Assembly (NCBI RefSeq): GCF_001898575.1
Contig: NZ_MKUD01000027.1
Span: 1-64,000 of the forward strand
DNA length: 64,000 nucleotides
Direction of reading: 5' to 3'
Source: Spirosoma sp. 48-14
Lineage (GTDB): Bacteria; Bacteroidota; Bacteroidia; Cytophagales; Spirosomataceae
Shown in pieces: positions 44,605 through 53,655 of this stretch. Numbering within the stretch: position 1 is the stretch's first letter; every line of letters begins with the position of its first letter. Under the pieces are notes generated by a model. It did not search any database. It had not been told where the DNA came from and saw only the letters and a program-made list of their open reading frames with translations. The position numbers and the translations under genes are program-made.

Positions 44605-45393
44605 ATGCTTAATAATCGTTACGTCAGAGCCATTTTTTTCACGGGGCTACTGGTTGCACTCATCGTTCAGGTCAAATCAACGTTTGGTTTTGCGCCCAAA
44701 CGCGAATTTTATCAACTGAAAATCTACCACCTGAAAGATAGTCCGCAGAAAGACAGGCTGGAGAGTTACCTCAAACAGGCTTATTTACCGGCATTGCATC
44801 GGGCGGGTATTGGCAAAGTAGGTGTATTTAAGTCCGCTACTGAAGCCGATTCACTGATTTATGTGCTTATTCCGTTTAAGTCGGTCGATCAATTTATGGG
44901 CCTTTCGGAAACGCTCGCCAAAGATAAACAGTACGCAACCGACGCACAGGATTATATCAACGCGGAATACAATAACCCCGCCTACAAAAATTTTGAATCG
45001 ATTTTGATGCAGGCGTTTGCGGGTATGCCGAGCCTGATTGCCCCGACATTGACGGCTGGCCCAGCAGAGCGTATTTACGAATTGCGCCGATACGAAGCGG
45101 CCACGGAGAAACTGCACGAAGCGAAAATTGCGCAGTTCAACAACGGCGAACTCGATATTTTCAAGCGGCTCGGATTCAACACAGTATTTTGCGGACAGGT
45201 AAAGGCCGGTAGTAAATTACCCAGCCTGATGTACATGACGTCGTTTGAGAGTAAAACCGAACGCGATGCGCATTGGAAAGCCTTCAGTGCCGATCCCGGC
45301 TGGAAAGCCCTGAATGCAAAACCCGAATACGCTCATAACTTTCTTCGGGCTGACATTTACCTGCTCCACCCAACTGCCTATTCGGAGATTTAA
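44605..45393 (+). CDS. NIPSNAP family protein with N-terminal membrane anchor
   Basis: 262 residues from the ATG at 44605 (a start at 44545 is in frame but adds an unlikely leader). One hydrophobic segment (YVRAIFFTGLLVALIVQVKS) is followed by two NIPSNAP ferredoxin-like modules: FYQLKIYHLKDSPQKDRLES, and the second from RIYELRRYEAATEKLHEA. The family's biochemical role is unsettled. It lies 81 bases after the ferredoxin gene on the same strand. Confidence 0.85.
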   Translation: MLNNRYVRAIFFTGLLVALIVQVKSTFGFAPKREFYQLKIYHLKDSPQKDRLESYLKQAYLPALHRAGIGKVGVFKSATEADSLIYVLIPFKSVDQFMGLSETLAKDKQYATDAQDYINAEYNNPAYKNFESILMQAFAGMPSLIAPTLTAGPAERIYELRRYEAATEKLHEAKIAQFNNGELDIFKRLGFNTVFCGQVKAGSKLPSLMYMTSFESKTERDAHWKAFSADPGWKALNAKPEYAHNFLRADIYLLHPTAYSEI

Positions 45394-45489
45394 TTGAAAT
45401 CGGTGGTATTGTTTGGCAACCAGTCGAATACGTGTAAAATCATGGATATTCAGGTAGGATAATTATTTTTACGCATAACCTGAACGCTC

Positions 45490-46410
45490 ATGAAAAAACG
45501 TTTACGCTGGTTGCTTCCCATCGTACTGATTGTTATCGTCTACCTGATTCCGGTTTCGAAAAAAGATGCTGCCGAACTGTATGATGGCGTAGATAAACAG
45601 CCCATCAATGGCCTGACCGCCTTCCGAAAACTACCCACCAAAACAAGGCACACCCAAGGCTACGACTGGACGTATCTGGTACTCGGGAATGGCCCTAAAA
45701 CCATTCTCTTTTTGCATGGTATGACGGGCGGCTACGATTTCTGGTGGCAGCAGATGAACGCCTTTAGCCATGATTATCGGGTTGTGAGCATGACATATCC
45801 CCCGGTTGATAACCTGTCGGACTTGGGTAAAGGCGTTATATCGATTCTCGACAAAGAGAAAATTGATTCAGTGATTGTAGTAGGGAGTTCGTTGGGAGGT
45901 TATCTGACGCAGTATTTGCTCGCTACCTATCCGCAACGGGTCGAAAAAGCTGTGTTGGGAAATACATTCCCGAAAAATGACATCTATGAAGAGGCCAACC
46001 ATACCAAAGTAGCCGTAGCCAAATGGTTGCCCGAATGGGCAGTTATGAATGCGCTGCGTGGTAATCTGGTCAACCAGGTTATCCCGGCTTCCGAAAATAA
46101 TCCACTGGCGAAGGCACAACTGCTCGAAAATACATACGGCCGGATGTCGAAAGCACAGTTTCTGGCCCGTTACCAGTGTGTAATTGATAAATTTCAGCCC
46201 ATCGACGGGAAACAAACGAAGGTGCCTTTGCTCATTCTGGAATCGGACAACGATCCACTCATTCTACTCCAGCTTCGAACTCAGTTGAAGCAGTATTACA
46301 CAACCGCCCAGGTGCATACCTTTCACCAGAAAGGCCATTTCCCGTACCTGAATGCAGCCAAAGAATACAATACTGTGCTAGGCAACTTTCTCAGATTAAA
46401 GAGCGAATGA
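45490..46410 (+). CDS. Alpha/beta hydrolase with N-terminal membrane anchor
   Basis: 306 residues. An N-terminal hydrophobic segment (LRWLLPIVLIVIVYLIPVS) anchors or exports the protein. The hydrolase core has FLHGMTGGYDFWW (oxyanion region), the nucleophile motif VGSSLGGY, an acidic residue in LILESDNDPLI and a final His in FHQKGHFPYL. Substrate not predictable. It ends in a low-complexity inverted repeat before the convergent GntR gene. Confidence 0.88.
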   Translation: MKKRLRWLLPIVLIVIVYLIPVSKKDAAELYDGVDKQPINGLTAFRKLPTKTRHTQGYDWTYLVLGNGPKTILFLHGMTGGYDFWWQQMNAFSHDYRVVSMTYPPVDNLSDLGKGVISILDKEKIDSVIVVGSSLGGYLTQYLLATYPQRVEKAVLGNTFPKNDIYEEANHTKVAVAKWLPEWAVMNALRGNLVNQVIPASENNPLAKAQLLENTYGRMSKAQFLARYQCVIDKFQPIDGKQTKVPLLILESDNDPLILLQLRTQLKQYYTTAQVHTFHQKGHFPYLNAAKEYNTVLGNFLRLKSE

Positions 46411-46476
46411 GTGAAAGAGTGAAGAATTACTTGCGACAGCATGTTCGCTCTTTCACTCTTTCGCTCTTTCACTCTT
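46398..46476. terminator. Imperfect inverted repeat between convergent genes
   Basis: AAAGAGCGAATGAGTGAAAG (46398 on) pairs with the CTTTCACTCTTT-rich arm ending at 46476, with about three mismatches over 25 bp. It spans the end of the hydrolase gene and lies just after the GntR stop, so it is probably a bidirectional terminator. Its make-up of repeated GAGTGAAAG words recalls the repeat at 31647-31725. Confidence 0.7.
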
Positions 46477-46478
46477 TA

Positions 46479-47576
46479 TCACAGCGACCCGCGCCGGATC
46501 ATGTAGAATGGGTTTTTTACCTTGATTCGCTTGTTGTCGAGCAGGAGGGAAGCCGCTGTATAGCCCATGGCTTCGAAGTCAGTGGTGATAACTGTAATAT
46601 TCAGAAGCTCCTTGAGAGTCGTCTCATTAAACGAAATGATACCAATCTCGTGCCCTAGTTCATAGGGCGACTGGCGCACTTTTTTTACTAGCTCTGACAG
46701 GTCCGTTTCTTCAATTACCACATAAGCCGTGCCTTCCTGTAGGTTCTCCTGTAGGGCATTCTCTTTGATGCCGAACTCTTTGTTGTAATTGACGCAGAAC
46801 GAGCGAAAGCCATGCGCAATTTCGGTTGGATAGTTGCCATCGCCGGGTAGGATAAGTACCAGACGGTTGTACTTCATTAGCAGATCCTGGGCGTTTTCGA
46901 GCGACTCGCAGATGTCTTTGTCGAAATTCTGGTAAACACTCAGCCGGGGTTCGGTCAGCTCCTGAACATCCTTATCAAGCAAAATCAATTCATTCGCCGG
47001 AATGGATTCCAACGTTTCCATATAGTTCGCCTTGTCCAGATCCTGCGTGAAATGGGGCATCACCACGTAGTAGTTGTACTTGCCCAGATTCTTCTCAATA
47101 ATTTCCTTAAAGTGATAGGCACTGTAATGGTGAATTTGCAGGTCGACCGTCGCTTTGTCGCCCAGCGCTTTCAGGAATGCGTAATAGATGATCTTCTTAT
47201 AGGAACTAAGCTTATTGAAAATGAGCAGGATTTTGAGTTTGGGTTCCGCTTGCGACTGCACGTAATACCCTTTCCCCTGCACCGATGTGATGTATCCCTG
47301 CTCCCGAAGTTCGCGGTAGGCTTTTTCGACGGTATCGCGGGCCAGATAGTATTCTACACTCAACTCGCTGATGGAAGGCAACTGCTCGTTATTTTTCAGG
47401 ACGCCCCGTTCGATGTCGGTAATCACTGACTGGACAATCTGCTTATACTTTGGGGTCTTGTCTTTCGGGTTAAACTGAAGTTTATAAACAGGTGCCGATG
47501 GATTATGATACATATCGACAAAGCTGTCGTATGCCTGCCGTCTGGCCTGGGCTGAGGGAGATTCCTTCGCTACCAT
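46479..47576 (-). CDS. GntR-type regulator with LacI-like ligand-binding domain
   Basis: 365 residues. An N-terminal GntR winged helix (YKQIVQSVITDIERGVL, ELSVEYYLARDTVEKAYREL, GYITSVQGKGYYVQ) is joined to a periplasmic-binding-protein-like domain (about 105-365; KILLIFNKLSSYKKIIYYAF, LLLDNKRIKVKNP). This chimera is common in Bacteroidota sugar and sugar-acid regulons. It is divergent from lutABC across a 484-base gap holding palindromes, so it probably represses or activates the lut operon in response to a sugar or sugar-derived ligand (inference). Confidence 0.9.
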   Translation of the reverse strand: MVAKESPSAQARRQAYDSFVDMYHNPSAPVYKLQFNPKDKTPKYKQIVQSVITDIERGVLKNNEQLPSISELSVEYYLARDTVEKAYRELREQGYITSVQGKGYYVQSQAEPKLKILLIFNKLSSYKKIIYYAFLKALGDKATVDLQIHHYSAYHFKEIIEKNLGKYNYYVVMPHFTQDLDKANYMETLESIPANELILLDKDVQELTEPRLSVYQNFDKDICESLENAQDLLMKYNRLVLILPGDGNYPTEIAHGFRSFCVNYNKEFGIKENALQENLQEGTAYVVIEETDLSELVKKVRQSPYELGHEIGIISFNETTLKELLNITVITTDFEAMGYTAASLLLDNKRIKVKNPFYMIRRGSL

Positions 47577-47705
47577 AACAAGTAAGGTTTATGGATTATT
47601 CTGTGGTTTAGGCAAGTGACTGCCAGTAATTGGCCATAAATAGCATGGATAAGCTTCCAAAAAAGAATAGACATAAAGAAAGAATTATCTGACTTTTTTT
47701 ATGCA

Positions 47706-47723
47706 AACGTTGTCGGCAACGTT
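47706..47723. promoter_or_regulatory. Near-perfect 18-bp palindrome, candidate operator
   Basis: AACGTTGTCGGCAACGTT is a palindrome except for the two bases that break symmetry in the centre (reverse complement AACGTTGCCGACAACGTT). It lies 130 bases before the GntR start in the GntR-lut intergenic region and is of the size bound by GntR or LacI-type dimers. Confidence 0.5.
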
Positions 47724-47932
47724 ACCGAGCTTGCACAAGGGAATGGTTTTGTTGTAAAAAAACGGTTTTTGTTGTCTTGAACGCATTCATAACGGATCAA
47801 TTTGTTCTGAATTAAAAAGTACAGAAGTTGTATTTAACTACGATTGCGCCCATTGCATTAGACGATGCCGACGCGATTGCCTTTGACACACAAGCTAAGG
47901 TAACGGATTCCTGTGGGTGTTTGTACAGGAAA

Positions 47933-47944
47933 CGTTTTAAAACG
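47933..47944. promoter_or_regulatory. 12-bp perfect palindrome, second candidate operator
   Basis: CGTTTTAAAACG lies 116 bases upstream of lutA. It could be a second binding site for the divergent GntR regulator. The rest of the 484-base gap contains no gene. Confidence 0.35.
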
Positions 47945-48026
47945 ACTCCAATGCATTAAGTTTGTTGTCTTTGTTAAAAAAGTCATATAAAAGGAGAGTA
48001 CAGGAGAGACAACATCGTTACATACG

Positions 48027-48045
48027 GTATTTTTGTTGAAAATAC
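48027..48045 (+). promoter_or_regulatory. Candidate -7 element of lutABC inside a small palindrome
   Basis: TATTTTTG at 48028-48035 matches TAnnTTTG and gives a leader of about 20 bases. It is overlapped by GTATTTT-TGTTG-AAAATAC, which could let a repressor block the promoter. No TTG at the right distance, as expected of an activator-dependent promoter. Confidence 0.45.
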
Positions 48046-48060
48046 GGTTCAGATCAGTCT

Positions 48061-48795
48061 ATGAAAGTTGGCTTATTTATCCCCTGCTACATCGATCAGT
48101 TTTACCCGAAAGTAGCCATTGCCACACTGAAACTCCTGCAAAACGTTGGTTGTGAAGTTGATTATCCCCTGCAACAAACCTGTTGTGGTCAGCCAATGGC
48201 CAATTCCGGGTACGAGCATCTGACGGGTGGCTGCAATGAAAATTTTGTGCGCAACTTTTCGGGCTATGACTACATCGTTTCGCCGTCGGGAAGTTGTACG
48301 TTGCATATCAAACACCACCTGCATGCATCGAACGAATCAGAAGCATCGTCTATTCGGTCCCGTATTTATGAACTGACCGAGTTTTTGACGGATGTAGTGA
48401 AGGTTTCTTCACTGAAAGCTACGTTTCCGTATCGGGTAGGGCTTCACCAGAGTTGTCATGGGCAGCGTGGATTGCACCTGGCGCAAATGTCGGAACTGAT
48501 GGCGCCCCCGTTTTCCAAACCAGCGCAACTGCTCAATCTGGTCGATGGGCTCGACCTGGTGCAACTGGATCGACGTGATGAGTGCTGCGGTTTCGGTGGA
48601 ACATTCTGTGTAACGGAAGAAGCCGTATCGGCTAAAATGGGTAAGGATCGCGTAGCCGACCATCTTCGACATGGGGTCAACTACATTACCGGAGTCGATG
48701 TATCCTGCCTGATGCATCTGGAAGGTATTCTGAAGCGGGCTAATTCCGCCGTTCAGGTCAAACACATCGCAGAGATTTTAACAGCAACGGTATAA
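48061..48795 (+). CDS. lutA: Lactate utilization protein A (LutA/YkgE), Fe-S subunit
   Basis: 244 residues with the two CCG-type cysteine motifs of the family: QQTCCGQPMANSGY and DECCGFGGTFC. With LutB and LutC it forms the NAD-independent L-lactate oxidation complex, a cytoplasmic iron-sulfur complex. LutB starts three bases after the stop, so the genes form a tight operon. The upstream gap contains a candidate promoter and operators. Confidence 0.95.
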   Translation: MKVGLFIPCYIDQFYPKVAIATLKLLQNVGCEVDYPLQQTCCGQPMANSGYEHLTGGCNENFVRNFSGYDYIVSPSGSCTLHIKHHLHASNESEASSIRSRIYELTEFLTDVVKVSSLKATFPYRVGLHQSCHGQRGLHLAQMSELMAPPFSKPAQLLNLVDGLDLVQLDRRDECCGFGGTFCVTEEAVSAKMGKDRVADHLRHGVNYITGVDVSCLMHLEGILKRANSAVQVKHIAEILTATV

Positions 48796-48797
48796 TC

Positions 48798-50174
48798 ATG
48801 AATCAGCTAAATTTAGATCACGCCAGTGCCGCTGTTGCGTTCAATAAAGATGAGCCTCGGGTCGACTGGCACGATGAAACGCTCTGGTTTGTACGGACCA
48901 AACGTGACCGGGCGGCTGCTCAGTTACCCGAATGGGAGCAGTTGCGGGAAGCCGCTTCGCAGATCAAAAATCATGTGCTGTCGAATATGCACGATCTGCT
49001 GGCGCAGTTTGAGGAGAATGCTAAACGGAATGGTATTACCGTGCACTGGGCCGAAAATGCCGATGAGCATAATGCGATTATCCATAAACTGATTCAGGAT
49101 GCGGGCGTTACCCGGATGGTGAAATCGAAGTCGATGCTGACCGAAGAGTGTCATCTGAACGACTACCTGACCCGGCATGGTATCGAAGTGATCGACAGCG
49201 ACTTAGGCGAGCGCATTGTGCAGATGCGTAAAGAGCCACCTTCGCACATTGTACTGCCCGCTATTCACCTGAAAAAGAGTGATGTGGGCGAAACGTTTCA
49301 TGAACACCTTGGCACTGAAAAAGGCGCTACGGATCCGCAATACCTGACCGAAGCGGCACGTCAACACCTGCGCGATACATTTCTGACCCGGAAAGTGGCC
49401 CTTACGGGAGTCAACTTTGCGATTGCGGAAACAGGTGGGTTTGTGGTCTGCACCAACGAGGGAAATGCCGATATGGGCGCGCATCTGGCCGATGTACACA
49501 TTGCCGCGATGGGATTTGAGAAGATCATCCCACGAGCCGAACATCTGGGCGTATTTCTGCGGTTGCTGGCACGCTCAGCCACCGGACAACCAATCACCAC
49601 CTTTTCGAGTCATTTTCACCGCCCCCGGCCCGGCCAGGAAATGCATATTGTGATTGTCGATAACGGGCGTAGTCGGCAGCTTGGTCGCCCTGATTTTCGG
49701 AATTCGCTGAAGTGCATCCGGTGTGCGGCTTGCCTGAATACCTGTCCAGTGTACCGACGGTCGGGCGGGCATAGTTATCACAGTGCCATTGCCGGGCCCA
49801 TCGGGTCTATCCTGGCTCCGAATCTGGACATGAAATTAAACGCCGACCTGCCCTTTGCCTCAACGCTCTGTGGTTCCTGCTCCAACGTCTGTCCGGTGAA
49901 AATCGATATCCACGACCAGTTGTACAAATGGCGGCAGGTATTAATGAAAGAAGGGTACGGACCCGGTGGCAAAACCGCAGCCATGAAAGCGATGGCTACG
50001 GTGCTTGAGTCGCCCAGTCTGTACCGGATGGCCGGGAAAATAGGACGGGGCGTATTGCGATTTACCCCTGTACTGGCCGAAAATCGATTCAATCCCTGGT
50101 ACAATCAGCGCGAAATGCCCGAACCTCCCGCCGAGAGCTTCCGCGATTGGTACATCAATAACAAGAAAGCATGA
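48798..50174 (+). CDS. lutB: Lactate utilization protein B (LutB), Fe-S/LUD subunit
   Basis: 458 residues. An N-terminal LUD domain is followed by two 4Fe-4S cysteine clusters: Cys306, 309, 312, 316 in CIRCAACLNTCP and Cys358, 361, 365 in CGSCSNVCP. It is the electron-transfer subunit of the LutABC lactate oxidase. It overlaps lutC by four bases (ATGA). Confidence 0.95.
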   Translation: MNQLNLDHASAAVAFNKDEPRVDWHDETLWFVRTKRDRAAAQLPEWEQLREAASQIKNHVLSNMHDLLAQFEENAKRNGITVHWAENADEHNAIIHKLIQDAGVTRMVKSKSMLTEECHLNDYLTRHGIEVIDSDLGERIVQMRKEPPSHIVLPAIHLKKSDVGETFHEHLGTEKGATDPQYLTEAARQHLRDTFLTRKVALTGVNFAIAETGGFVVCTNEGNADMGAHLADVHIAAMGFEKIIPRAEHLGVFLRLLARSATGQPITTFSSHFHRPRPGQEMHIVIVDNGRSRQLGRPDFRNSLKCIRCAACLNTCPVYRRSGGHSYHSAIAGPIGSILAPNLDMKLNADLPFASTLCGSCSNVCPVKIDIHDQLYKWRQVLMKEGYGPGGKTAAMKAMATVLESPSLYRMAGKIGRGVLRFTPVLAENRFNPWYNQREMPEPPAESFRDWYINNKKA

Positions 50175-50755
50175 CCTCCCGCGAAAAAATTCTGGCGAAT
50201 ATTAAGGCCAATCAGCCCGATTTACGCCCATTGCCTGAGCAGTATACGTTTGTTTCAAGCTTTCCTGACCTGACGAAACAGTTCATCGATGTACTCACAT
50301 TTGTGGGAGGAAGGGCACTGGTTGTGCCTGATTATGCCGCTATCAGGGCTGATTTACAGGCTCAATACCCTAATCTGACAAGTGTTGCTACGACCATCCC
50401 CGAACTGGCTGACCTGGCCGACCGAACGATGGACGTATCGGACCCGCACGAACTGGCCGATTTGAATCTGGCGATTATTGAGGGGCCAATCGCGGTTGCC
50501 GAAAATGCGGCTATCTGGGTCGATGAGCAGCAACTGCCACAGCGTGTAGCCCCTATGATTACGCAATACCTGGTAATCGTGATTCGGCAATCGACGCTGG
50601 TGCCCAACATGCATGATGCCTATAAGCAATTAAAAGTCGATACGACCGGCTTCGGCACATTTATCTGCGGGCCTTCTAAAACGGCCGATATTGAACAAAG
50701 CCTGGTGATTGGTGCTCACGGTGCCCGTTCCCTAACAGTTTATCTGTTACCGTAA
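50171..50755 (+). CDS. lutC: Lactate utilization protein C (LutC), LUD domain
   Basis: 194 residues beginning TSREKILANIKANQPDLRPL. The LUD fold shows the conserved AIIEGPIAVAENAAIWVDE and the C-terminal FICGPSKTADIEQSLVIGAH motif typical of LutC. It is the third member of the operon, with its start inside the lutB stop. A cluster of four hairpins follows the stop codon. Confidence 0.94.
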   Translation: MTSREKILANIKANQPDLRPLPEQYTFVSSFPDLTKQFIDVLTFVGGRALVVPDYAAIRADLQAQYPNLTSVATTIPELADLADRTMDVSDPHELADLNLAIIEGPIAVAENAAIWVDEQQLPQRVAPMITQYLVIVIRQSTLVPNMHDAYKQLKVDTTGFGTFICGPSKTADIEQSLVIGAHGARSLTVYLLP

Positions 50756-50784
50756 AAGATTAAGAAGTTGGTTGACTTCGTGAG

Positions 50785-50885
50785 GTCAGGTTCTTAAACC
50801 TGACGCGTTCGGTTTTGAGAAACCGAACGGTTCGTCTGGCTTGGTTTCTCAAACCGAGCGAAGGGCCGATTTGAGAATCGGCCCT
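50785..50885. repeat. Cluster of four hairpins after lutC
   Basis: Four stem-loops: 50785-50804 (GTCAGGTT-CTTA-AACCTGAC), 50806-50829 (10-bp stem CGTTCGGTTT, loop TGAG), 50843-50855 (GGTTT-CTC-AAACC) and 50862-50885 (10-bp stem AGGGCCGATT, loop TGAG). The rest of the 307-base gap to the TonB receptor gene shows no gene. The cluster may terminate lut transcription as well as being a dispersed repeat. Confidence 0.88.
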
Positions 50886-51062
50886 CACCCTATCTAGGTA
50901 AAACCCAGTAAGGTGATCAAATCAAAGGACTTCTAAGTGGCGAATTGGTAGATAGGTCCACCTCGTTTCTTTATGTACTATCTACAGATTCATTCAGTCT
51001 GGCTCACCTTCTCTTTCCGAAATTATTAAACGCTCGGTCAGTGACGTTGCCGTTTTCAAGCT

Positions 51063-53480
51063 ATGCCTTCATTTACGTTACGAATTACTTTTCTGTTACT
51101 TTGTTCGACATTTGCCTTTGCTCAGCGCCCAAAAACAGAACACCAAATCTGGATTCGGGGTACGTTTGTCGATGAAGCCAGTAAGCCGATTGCCTTCGCA
51201 TCTATTGCCTTATATCAGGCATCGGGTACAACGCCTATTTCGGGAGTAGTTGCTGACGAAGCTGGAACGTTTGCTTTACAGGTCAAACCAGGACATTACA
51301 AGCTGAAAGCCAGTGCCGTTTCCTATCAGGAAAAAGTTATTGACGACCTTCACGTTACGACCCAGGATGTACAACTTGGCGTATCGGTGATGAAGTCCAG
51401 CGCGAAAAAGCTGGAGGAAGTTGTCGTGGTTGGCGAGAAAAGTCAGATGGAGTTGTCGCTTGACAAACGAATTTTCAACGTTGGCAAGGACTTGGCAAAT
51501 GCAGGTGGAACGGCGTCGGATATTCTCAAAAATATACCGTCTGTAGCCGTAGATGGTGAAGGGAACGTCAGTCTGCGGGGAAGCAATAGTGTTCGGATTC
51601 TGATCGATGGAAAACCGTCTGGGTTGGTCAGCCTCAAGGGGGGAGCAGGCCTGCAGCAATTGCAGGGCAGTATGGTTGAGCGGGTTGAGGTAATTACTAA
51701 CCCATCGGCCCGATACGAAGCCGAAGGTATGGGCGGCATCATTAACATCGTTTTGAAGAAAGAACGAAAGGAAGGCTTTAACGGCTCGTTCGATGTGATA
51801 ACTGGCTATCCGGCCAATTTTGGAGCTGCTGCCAACGTCAACTATCGACGTAAAAACCTGAATTTCTTTATCAATTACACGGCTTCGTACCGAAATACGC
51901 CGGGTCGAAATTCCATTTATCAGGAAGTGTACCGAAACGATTCAACCTTCATTTCGCAGCAAAATTCGACCAGTCAGTTGAAAGGGCAGAACAACAACGC
52001 TCGCGCCGGTATCGACTATTATTTCAATCCTAAAAGCATTCTGACGGCGGCTTACACCTGGCGCATCAGTAAGGGGAAACGCTTCTCCGACATTCATTAT
52101 CTGGATTATGTGAGTACGCTGGCTAATCCGAAGGGAATCACCAACCGGACACAGGATGAAACCGAAACCGAGCCTAACTCCGAATACACCGTTAGTTATA
52201 AAAAGACGTTTGCGCGGGAAGGACATGAACTCACGGCGGATGTTCGGTATCTGGACAATTGGGAGAAATCGGACCAGTATTTTACCCAACAGACGTTTCT
52301 GCCCAATGGTGCTCCATCAGGCATTCCGAATATCCTGCAACGGGCCGTCAATGACGAAACGGAAAAGCAGTTTCTGGTGCAGATCGATTATGTGCGCCCG
52401 TTCCGGAAAGATGGCAAAATAGAAGGTGGTTTGCGGAGTAGTACGCGTAACATGACGAACGATTACACTGTTACGCAGCAGAACTCGGATGGAAGCTGGT
52501 TCGCACTACCGAATCTGACCAACGATTTTCTGTACCAGGAAAAGATTAACGCTCTATACGGAATTGTTGGGAATAAGATTCGGAAATTCTCGTATCAGGC
52601 AGGCTTGCGAGCCGAGTGGACCGATGTAACGACCACGCTTAAACAGACCAATGCTGTAAATCCACGGAGTTACGCCAACCTATTTCCGAGCCTTCATGCT
52701 ACCTACGACTTACCTCATCAACACGCGTTGCAGGTTAGTTACAGTCGGCGGGTTCGGCGGCCTCAATACAATGATTTGAGTCCGTTTATGACGTTTAGTG
52801 ATAGCCGGAATTTTTTCAGCGGTAACCCCGATCTGAATCCTGAATTTACGGACGCTTTTGAGCTGGGCCATATCAAATACGTAGAAAAAGGCTCGTTTAG
52901 CTCATCGGTTTATTATAGATATACGACTGGCAAAATTATCCGTATCCGGCGGGTCGATACCTTAGGCAATTCGACCACCCGGCCCGAAAATCTGGCCACT
53001 GAACATTCTTATGGGGCAGAATTCGCTGGCTCGTATACCCTATATAAATGGTGGAAGCTTGATGGTAGTCTCAATTTCTTCCGGGCCATTACCAATGGTG
53101 GTAATCTGGATGCCCGTTATCAGAGCGACACCTATAGCTGGTTTGCCCGGACAAGCTCCCGGTTTACATTCTGGAAAAATACCGATGCCCAATTTCGGGC
53201 CAATTACGAAGCTCCTCAGAAGACACCACAAGGCAGCCGACGGGCCATTGCCACACTCGATGTGTCAATCAGTAAAGATATCCTAAACAATAACGGTACG
53301 CTGGTTTTTAACATAATTGATGTGTTTAACTCGCGTAAGTATCGTTCGATTACAGAAGGGGCTAATTTTTATACAGAAAGTAATTCGCAGGGGAGGTTAC
53401 GACAGTTTAATCTGACATTCAACTATCGATTACGACAGGCGAAAAAGAAAATGAAAGATGCTAACGAGGCTGATTTTTAA
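51063..53480 (+). CDS. TonB-dependent outer-membrane receptor with carboxypeptidase-regulatory-like domain
   Basis: 805 residues with a signal peptide (FLLLCSTFAFAQ). Residues about 25-115 form a CarboxypepD_reg-like domain (GTFVDEASKPIAFASIALYQ). Residues about 125-230 are the plug (ILKNIPSVAVDGEGNVSLRG, NSVRILIDGKPSG). The remainder is a large beta-barrel of the OMP_b-brl_3 type, ending in a Lys-rich tail (RQAKKKMKDANEADF). It imports a substrate in a TonB-dependent way; no SusD partner is adjacent, so it is not a typical PUL pair. Confidence 0.92.
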   Translation: MPSFTLRITFLLLCSTFAFAQRPKTEHQIWIRGTFVDEASKPIAFASIALYQASGTTPISGVVADEAGTFALQVKPGHYKLKASAVSYQEKVIDDLHVTTQDVQLGVSVMKSSAKKLEEVVVVGEKSQMELSLDKRIFNVGKDLANAGGTASDILKNIPSVAVDGEGNVSLRGSNSVRILIDGKPSGLVSLKGGAGLQQLQGSMVERVEVITNPSARYEAEGMGGIINIVLKKERKEGFNGSFDVITGYPANFGAAANVNYRRKNLNFFINYTASYRNTPGRNSIYQEVYRNDSTFISQQNSTSQLKGQNNNARAGIDYYFNPKSILTAAYTWRISKGKRFSDIHYLDYVSTLANPKGITNRTQDETETEPNSEYTVSYKKTFAREGHELTADVRYLDNWEKSDQYFTQQTFLPNGAPSGIPNILQRAVNDETEKQFLVQIDYVRPFRKDGKIEGGLRSSTRNMTNDYTVTQQNSDGSWFALPNLTNDFLYQEKINALYGIVGNKIRKFSYQAGLRAEWTDVTTTLKQTNAVNPRSYANLFPSLHATYDLPHQHALQVSYSRRVRRPQYNDLSPFMTFSDSRNFFSGNPDLNPEFTDAFELGHIKYVEKGSFSSSVYYRYTTGKIIRIRRVDTLGNSTTRPENLATEHSYGAEFAGSYTLYKWWKLDGSLNFFRAITNGGNLDARYQSDTYSWFARTSSRFTFWKNTDAQFRANYEAPQKTPQGSRRAIATLDVSISKDILNNNGTLVFNIIDVFNSRKYRSITEGANFYTESNSQGRLRQFNLTFNYRLRQAKKKMKDANEADF

Positions 53481-53655
53481 CTAGTTTTGTGGTCCAAAAC
53501 TTCTAAATTATAACGCCAGTGTAATCAATTTACCTTCTAGTAAATTTGGAAGTCACTTACGGTAAAAAAAAATACAGTAAGCTTTTGATGGAACAGCAAC
53601 ACCACCGTTCGCTGTAACTGTTCAATCAAATTTTGTTAAAAACCTCTATATCTAA

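Noticed and set aside
46407-46658. Plus-strand open frame over the GntR gene end
   Set aside because: It reads through an inverted repeat and the antisense of the GntR coding sequence; no protein-like features.
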